A stretch of DNA of 64,000 bases from CAVQCJ01 sp963711005 (lineage in GTDB: Bacteria > Actinomycetota > Actinomycetes > Prado026), in assembly GCA_963711005.1 (NCBI GenBank), contig CAVQCJ010000002.1, positions 1,302,001-1,366,000 on the forward strand, read 5' to 3'. The notes beneath the pieces were generated by a model. The model saw only the letters and a list, made by a program, of their open reading frames with translations. It did no database searches and was not told the DNA's origin. This document shows, one piece after another, positions 59,576 to 64,000 of this stretch. Within the stretch, counting starts at the first letter, position 1; each line of letters opens with the position of its first letter. The position numbers were made by a program, and so were the translations under genes.

Positions 59576-59602
59576 CAACGGATCCTAGGTGCCCGACATT
59601 CC
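59576..59602 (-). promoter_or_regulatory. SigR/SigH-type promoter for trxB-trxA
   Basis: On the minus strand GGAAT (59602-59598) and GTTG (59579-59576) are separated by 18 bp, an exact fit to the thiol-stress sigma consensus known from Streptomyces SigR. It would start transcription near 59569, about 65 nt before trxB. Confidence 0.75.
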
Positions 59603-59651
59603 AGCACCCGACAGCGACGCCAGCGGCCTCGACCCGCGGCGCAGGACCGGG

Positions 59652-60515
59652 CTAGTGGGCCTCGACCAGCTGGTACAGCAGCAGGTGCGCGTCGGCGTCC
59701 ACCCCGCAGGACAGGCCCACCACGAACACGTCGAAGCTGGTCTTCGGGTCCAGCGAACCGGGCAGGACCACGATGAGCGCGGCCTGGCCGCGGTAGCTGC
59801 CCTGGTCCATGGCCAGCGGCGTCACCGGCTCGGTCAGGCCCTCCTCGACGGCCGCCAGGCAGGCCACCAGAGCGCCGCCACCCCTGGCTGCGCCGGTCAC
59901 GGCGACCGAACCCGAGCTGTCGGCGAGCGGGGTCTTGCCGGCGGACGGTTCCGTGACCGGGCTGGGCAGCCCCGTCGTGGAGGTCCCCGGCACAGCCGGC
60001 GAGGCGGTCGTGGTGCCCTGTCCGTAGACCTCGGCCGGCCGGCGCTCGGCCGCCAGCGAGCGGACGTCCGCGACCAGCGTCTCGTCGGTGTACGTGTGCC
60101 CGCTGTGGGTGAGGACCGGTTCGGCCGACCCGCTCACGGCCGGCGTACCGGCTGCCGACGTGGCCTGGCCGCCGCTGCCGTGGTTGGCGAGCTTGACGAC
60201 GCCGATCCCGCCGACGACCACCAGCAGCCCGACCGCGGCCACCTGCAGGATCCGGGTGCCGCGCGGGGCACGGGCGGCGCGCCGGGAGTCCAGCGGGACC
60301 ACCGTCGTCCCGCTCGGGGTCAGTGGCGTCCCGGCTGCGTCGTCTGCTGCGTGGCCGGTCTCTGCCTCGGCACGCAGCGCGGCGTCCAGCCGGGCGGCCA
60401 GGTCGGCCGGGACCGGGACCGGCGGCAGCGCCGCCAGCAGGTCGCGCACGTACGCCTCGTCCGCGTCGGACAGAGGGGGCAGCTCGGTGCCGAGCTCGTC
60501 GTCGTCCTGGTTCAT
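59652..60515 (-). CDS. Probable membrane anti-sigma factor for SigM
   Basis: 287 residues. A cytosolic N-terminus (about 1-105) with ADEAYVRDLLAALPPVPVPADL and LAARLDAALRAEAE resembles anti-sigma docking helices; one membrane helix at about 105-122 (ILQVAAVGLLVVVGGIGVV) and a Ser/Thr/Gly-rich, then folded, external domain follow. ATG 60515 overlaps the sigM stop as ATGA, the standard arrangement for ECF sigma and anti-sigma pairs. No zinc-binding HxxxCxxC motif is present, so it is not a ZAS-type redox anti-sigma. Confidence 0.75.
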   Translation of the reverse strand: MNQDDDELGTELPPLSDADEAYVRDLLAALPPVPVPADLAARLDAALRAEAETGHAADDAAGTPLTPSGTTVVPLDSRRAARAPRGTRILQVAAVGLLVVVGGIGVVKLANHGSGGQATSAAGTPAVSGSAEPVLTHSGHTYTDETLVADVRSLAAERRPAEVYGQGTTTASPAVPGTSTTGLPSPVTEPSAGKTPLADSSGSVAVTGAARGGGALVACLAAVEEGLTEPVTPLAMDQGSYRGQAALIVVLPGSLDPKTSFDVFVVGLSCGVDADAHLLLYQLVEAH

Positions 60516-61159
60516 ACCGTGCGCCCTCCCTCCGCCGTCGTGGTGCCCGAGTTGTCCGGCGTCCGTTGGGGTGGGACGTGCGGCCCGCTGTCGGGGTTCC
60601 GCAGGTGCTGCAGCTGGGGCAGCAGGCGGGCCCGGCCCCGCGAGCACCGGCTCTTCACCGTTCCCGGCGCGCAGTCCAGGATCGTCGCGGCCTCCTCGAC
60701 GCTGTAGCCCTGGATGTCGACCAGCACCAGGGCCGCGCGCTGCTCGAAGGGGAGCGTCGCCAGCGCCTGCTCCACGACCATCGAGGTGACCCGGGCCCCG
60801 ATCGGGTCGGCGGGGTCGGCCGGGTGCCGGGCCTCGTCGTCCGGGAGCGGGTCGGTCGGTCGCACCTTGCGACGCCGGACCAGGTCCAGGCAGGCGTTGA
60901 CGACGATCCGGTGCAGCCACGTCGTCACCGCGGCCTCGCCGCGGTACGAAGCGGCGTTCCGGTAGGCCGAGACGAGCGCGTTCTGCACCGCGTCGGCGGC
61001 GTCCTCGGGGTCGCCCAGGGTCCGGACAGCCACCGCCCAGAGCCGGTCCCGGTGCCGGCGGACCAGCTCGCCGAAGGCGTCCGGGTCCCCGGCGAGGTGC
61101 GAAGCGAGCAGAGCGCGGTCCTCGAGGGCTGCCTGTCCGGGCTGCGCCTCCTCGACCAT
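60512..61159 (-). CDS. sigM: ECF sigma factor SigM
   Basis: 215 residues. Region 2 runs about 22-90 (FGELVRRHRDRLWAVAVRTL, GDPEDAADAVQNALVSAYRN, TWLHRIVVNACLDLVRRR) and region 4 about 127-180 (QALATLPFEQRAALVLVDIQ, GYSVEEAATILDCAPGTVKS, RCSRGRARL). The position just upstream of an anti-sigma gene and trxB-trxA matches the SigM locus of mycobacteria and corynebacteria. It follows the pseudokinase gene by 17 bp and is probably in one operon with it. Confidence 0.93.
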   Translation of the reverse strand: MVEEAQPGQAALEDRALLASHLAGDPDAFGELVRRHRDRLWAVAVRTLGDPEDAADAVQNALVSAYRNAASYRGEAAVTTWLHRIVVNACLDLVRRRKVRPTDPLPDDEARHPADPADPIGARVTSMVVEQALATLPFEQRAALVLVDIQGYSVEEAATILDCAPGTVKSRCSRGRARLLPQLQHLRNPDSGPHVPPQRTPDNSGTTTAEGGRTV

Positions 61160-61176
61160 GGGCGTCAGCGTACGGG

Positions 61177-62700
61177 TCAGCTCCGGTGGACTTCGATCTC
61201 CGCGACACCGCCCGAGTAGTTCACCCCGTCCGGCGCGAGCGGCAGCTTGGTCAGCCAGATCAGCAGGTACCGCGTCTGCTGCTGAAGCTGGGGTCGCAGC
61301 GTGACGACCTCACCGGTCGCCGTCGCCTCGGCGACGCGGGCGTAGTCGTCGGCCGACGGTCCGTACTGGGCCGCGACGCGCAGCTCGACCGAGGTCCCGT
61401 GCCCGACCAGCGTCAAGCGGACCGCGCCGACGGTCTGGAGGCTGCCGAGGTCGACCAGGAGCCCGACGCCGGCCTTGAGCCCACCGAGGTTTGCCCGCTT
61501 GAAGTACGTCACGGTGTGCCACGCGGTCTTCGGGTTGCCGTCCCAGGCCAGCCGGACCTGGTCGGGGTTCTCCGTCCCGTTGCCGTCCGGGGGCGGGTCG
61601 AAGTCCTTGACGGCGGCGATCGGCACGAGGGCGCCGGTCGGCTCGGCCGACGCCGCGGCACTGGAGGTCGGGCCGGAACTCGACGAGCTGCCGGGTCGAG
61701 CGGTGGTGGCGGGCGCCGGCCGCCCCACCAGCCAGAGCCCGGACCCGACCAGGGCCACGGCCACGAGGCCGGTGACCCAACCGACGAGGGCGAGCCGGTG
61801 CCGTCGCGGCGTCCCGGTCACCGGGCGGCGGGGGTCGTTCGCGAGCTCGGCGGTGACCCGTTCGACGTAGCCGGTGTCCACCAGCTGGGCCAGCTGCTCG
61901 GCGTCGAGATCGACGGGCTCGGAGGCGTCGAAATGCCGCATCCGGTGCCCGGCCGCCTCCAGTGCGGCTGCGACGTCGCCGGCGGTGCCGAGCGGGGTGC
62001 CGCGGGCGGTCAGGTCCAGGGCGCGGGCCGCGATGTCGTCGAGCGCCTGCGGGACACCGGCCCGGACCCGGCTCGGACGGACCGGGCGGCCCCCCTGCAT
62101 GGGCGCGGCCGGCAGGGCGCAGGCCGCGGGGTCGCCGGGCCAGCGGGCGGTCAGCGCGGCGTACAGCAGCTCGCCCAGGCCGTGCACGTCGCAGCGGTCC
62201 TCGTTCGGGTCGGGTCCGTCCGGTCCGGCACCGGCGAGGGCCGCCGCGACGCACAGCCCCAGCACGCGCACCCGGCCGCCGTCGCCGCGCAGGACCCACC
62301 GGGGGGCGAGCGCGCCGTGCCGCAGCCCGCGTGCATGAGCCGAGGCCAGCGCGCGGGCAACCTCCAGACTGACCCGCCAGGACTCGATGTCCGCCAGTGG
62401 CCCGTCGGCAAGCAGCTCCTCGACCGTGCTGCCGGTCGTCCACTCGATCACCAGGCAGGTGCCCTCGTCGTCGGTCAGGACGTCCAGCACGCGCTGGATG
62501 CGGGGATCCTCGACGGCCGCCGACGACCGCGCGGCCGCGACGACCTCGTCAGCGTGCGGATGGTCCGGCTCGAGCACGAGCAGACCCACCGGGCGACGCA
62601 GGAGGCCGTCGTCACCGCGCCAGTACGACCAGCCGGCACCGTCGAGGACGCGGTCCTCGAGCGTGTAGCGGCCGGCCTTGATGCGCACAGGGCAAGACAC
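61177..62700 (-). CDS. Pseudokinase with extracytoplasmic domain
   Basis: 507 residues. Residues 1-270 have a protein-kinase-like fold but lack catalysis: the HRD segment is RHGALAPRWVL with Ala for the catalytic Asp, the DFG segment is VRVLGLCVA, and the VAIK lysine is missing. A membrane helix is at about 305-325 (LALVGWVTGLVAVALVGSGL), then a Ser-rich linker and a discoidin-like external domain with VRLAWDGNPKTAWHTVTYF. It resembles the C-terminal half of mycobacterial MviN, whose pseudokinase binds FhaA, but here it is a separate gene and no murJ adjoins it. Confidence 0.8.
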   Translation of the reverse strand: MSCPVRIKAGRYTLEDRVLDGAGWSYWRGDDGLLRRPVGLLVLEPDHPHADEVVAAARSSAAVEDPRIQRVLDVLTDDEGTCLVIEWTTGSTVEELLADGPLADIESWRVSLEVARALASAHARGLRHGALAPRWVLRGDGGRVRVLGLCVAAALAGAGPDGPDPNEDRCDVHGLGELLYAALTARWPGDPAACALPAAPMQGGRPVRPSRVRAGVPQALDDIAARALDLTARGTPLGTAGDVAAALEAAGHRMRHFDASEPVDLDAEQLAQLVDTGYVERVTAELANDPRRPVTGTPRRHRLALVGWVTGLVAVALVGSGLWLVGRPAPATTARPGSSSSSGPTSSAAASAEPTGALVPIAAVKDFDPPPDGNGTENPDQVRLAWDGNPKTAWHTVTYFKRANLGGLKAGVGLLVDLGSLQTVGAVRLTLVGHGTSVELRVAAQYGPSADDYARVAEATATGEVVTLRPQLQQQTRYLLIWLTKLPLAPDGVNYSGGVAEIEVHRS

Positions 62701-62729
62701 TACGACGGCTGCAGGCGTTCAGGCGGGGC

Positions 62730-63845
62730 TCAGCCTCCCGGCAGCACCGGGCGGGTCGCGCCGATGAAACCGTCCAGGTACACCGGGGTGACGTGCACGA
62801 CCGCCCCCGTGTGCGGGGCCTCGATCATGTAGCCGTCGCCGATGTACAGCGCGACGTGGTGGATCGTGGCCGGGTCCGCCGTGTCGGTCGCCCAGAACAG
62901 CAGGTCGCCCGGCTGCAGCTCGTCCACGGTCGGGTGCGGGCCGACGAACCACTGCTCGCGCGAGGTGCGCGGCAGGGCCACCCCGGCCGCGGCGTACGCC
63001 CACTGGGTGAGCCCGGAGCAGTCGAACGTGGTCGGCCCGGTGGCGCCCCACACGTACGGCGCGCCCAGCCGGGTCCTGGCGGCGGCGATCGCCTGGACGA
63101 TCTGCGGCGCGGTCCCGTCCGGCAGCGTGATGGGCGGGAACGGCGCGGTGGCCATGGTCTGCGCGGCGGCGGCGGCCCGCTGCTGCTCCTCGACGACCAG
63201 GCGACGGACGAGTGCGTTGGCCGAGTCCAGCTGGGTGCTGGCCTGCGCCAGCAGCGCCACGACTCGCCCGCGCGCGTCGACGGCCTTGGCCTGCAGCTGG
63301 GTGCGCTGCGCGGCGAGTACGTCGAGCTGGTCGGTCTGGGCCTGCGCCCTGGCCGCGGCGGTGTCCCCGGCGCTGATCGCCGCCGTCTCGGAGTCCAGCA
63401 CCCGGCCGACCGCGGAGATCCGGTCGATCATGTCGTTGATGTCGGTCCCGTCCAGGACCTGCGCGTACAGACCGAGCTGGCCCCCGGCCATGTACAGCGC
63501 CCGGGCCCGTGCACTCTTCTGCGCGCGCAGCAGGTCGGCCTGCTGCTGCAGCGAGCCGACGTCCTGCGACGCGGTCAGCAGCCGGCTGACCACCTCTCCG
63601 AGCTGTTCCTGAACGGCGTCGTACTGCTCGGTGGCCACCTCGACCTGCACCTGCAGCGCCTTGACCTGGGCTGCGAGCGCCTTGGCCCGGGCCTGGGCGG
63701 ACCCGACCGTGGGGTCGGCGCTGGCCGTCGGCGGCTGCCAGGGCAGGCCACCCACGAGCAGCGCCACTGCGACTGCGACGACCAGGGCACGCAGCGACCG
63801 TGGGGCCGGCGTGCGGCGGAGGACGGCGGATCGTCCTCCGGTCAC
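62730..63845 (-). CDS. NlpC/P60 family peptidoglycan endopeptidase with coiled coil
   Basis: 371 residues. A signal peptide (LRALVVAVAVALLVGGLPW, cut after TASA) is followed by a long coiled coil of about 190 residues (KALAAQVKALQVQVEVATEQ onward) and a C-terminal NlpC/P60 domain with catalytic Cys in TTFDCSGLTQWAYAAAGV, His in HHVALYIGDGYMIEAPHTG. It should cleave stem peptides outside the cell, as RipA-type hydrolases do. The start overlaps the upstream partial gene as GTGA. Confidence 0.93.
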   Translation of the reverse strand: MTGGRSAVLRRTPAPRSLRALVVAVAVALLVGGLPWQPPTASADPTVGSAQARAKALAAQVKALQVQVEVATEQYDAVQEQLGEVVSRLLTASQDVGSLQQQADLLRAQKSARARALYMAGGQLGLYAQVLDGTDINDMIDRISAVGRVLDSETAAISAGDTAAARAQAQTDQLDVLAAQRTQLQAKAVDARGRVVALLAQASTQLDSANALVRRLVVEEQQRAAAAAQTMATAPFPPITLPDGTAPQIVQAIAAARTRLGAPYVWGATGPTTFDCSGLTQWAYAAAGVALPRTSREQWFVGPHPTVDELQPGDLLFWATDTADPATIHHVALYIGDGYMIEAPHTGAVVHVTPVYLDGFIGATRPVLPGG

Positions 63846-64000
63846 TGATTCACCGTCCGCACCGCCACCGCGGCGTTCTGGGTCAGCGAGCCGGTGCCGG
63901 GCAGGTGCCCGAGCAGCGTGGTGCTCGGGACCAGCTGCACGGTGACCCGCAGCGTGGTGACCCGCCCGGCGCGTGTGATCGCCACGCCGTCGGACGCGAC
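63842..64000 (-). CDS. Unidentified protein, C-terminal fragment
   Basis: The last 52 codons of a gene that continues off the right edge. The peptide reads VASDGVAITRAGRVTTLRVT, then VQLVPSTTLLGHLPGTGSLT and QNAAVAVRTVNQ. The beta-rich, Thr/Val-rich sequence suggests a secreted or surface protein, but I do not recognise the family. The stop overlaps the NlpC/P60 GTG, so the two are in one operon. Confidence 0.6.
   Translation of the reverse strand, partial: VASDGVAITRAGRVTTLRVTVQLVPSTTLLGHLPGTGSLTQNAAVAVRTVNQ

Overview
The window is high-GC DNA with GTG/ATG starts, 4-bp stop/start overlaps and a conserved oriC-proximal gene order. It comes from an actinobacterium (class Actinomycetes; I cannot fix the order). 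Supporting markers are the fhaA-fhaB-pstP-rodA-pbpA-pknB signalling block, CrgA, a DLW-39 micro-protein, DUF3566 beside gyrA, and the rpmH-rnpA-yidD-yidC-khpB-rsmG-parA-parB block.

Left part (1-21.9 kb), mixed housekeeping and accessory genes: a DUF4446 fragment; larB-larC (nickel-pincer cofactor) coupled to a channel-like membrane protein; DUF5926 and an anti-sigma-type ATPase; a glycerophosphodiesterase; a dTDP-rhamnose cluster rmlA-rmlB-rmlD with convergent rmlC; an Fpg/Nei glycosylase; a WapI-like protein; a membrane-anchored chemoreceptor; a sulfotransferase; an acyl-CoA synthetase; a pirin; and a TetR-controlled cassette of a divergent ureohydrolase plus an orphan solute-binding lipoprotein. 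tRNA-Leu(CAG) closes the section.

Middle (22-37.6 kb): the cell-wall/division signalling locus (FHA proteins, PP2C phosphatase, SEDS protein, class B PBP, PASTA kinase), then pabA, DUF881 and crgA. Next come a thiolase, a rhomboid protease, a cyclophilin, tRNA-Ala(TGC), a MarR/MFS efflux pair, a dienelactone hydrolase, DLW-39 and tRNA-Ile(GAT).

Origin region (37.7-54.6 kb): DUF3566-gyrA-gyrB-dciA-recF-dnaN-oriC-dnaA run leftward, and rpmH-rnpA-yidD-yidC-khpB-rsmG-parA-parB run rightward, so both arms are co-oriented with replication from oriC (about 46.1-46.4 kb). Two identical parS sites lie inside the rsmG and parA reading frames.

Right end (54.6-64 kb), mostly leftward: ddl (frame-disrupted), a PLP aminotransferase, an N-acetylmuramoyl-L-alanine amidase (frame-disrupted), trxA, trxB with a SigR-type promoter, a probable anti-sigma factor, sigM, a pseudokinase with an extracytoplasmic domain, an NlpC/P60 hydrolase and a cut gene. 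A small membrane protein and a GNAT gene run rightward.

The most notable points are the TetR/ureohydrolase/solute-binding cassette with two related operators and an altered metal-site motif, the dual-coding parS sites, a ParB frame that runs about 520 bp antisense through ddl, and several single-base frame breaks that may be assembly errors. No rRNA, CRISPR array, prophage or insertion sequence was seen.
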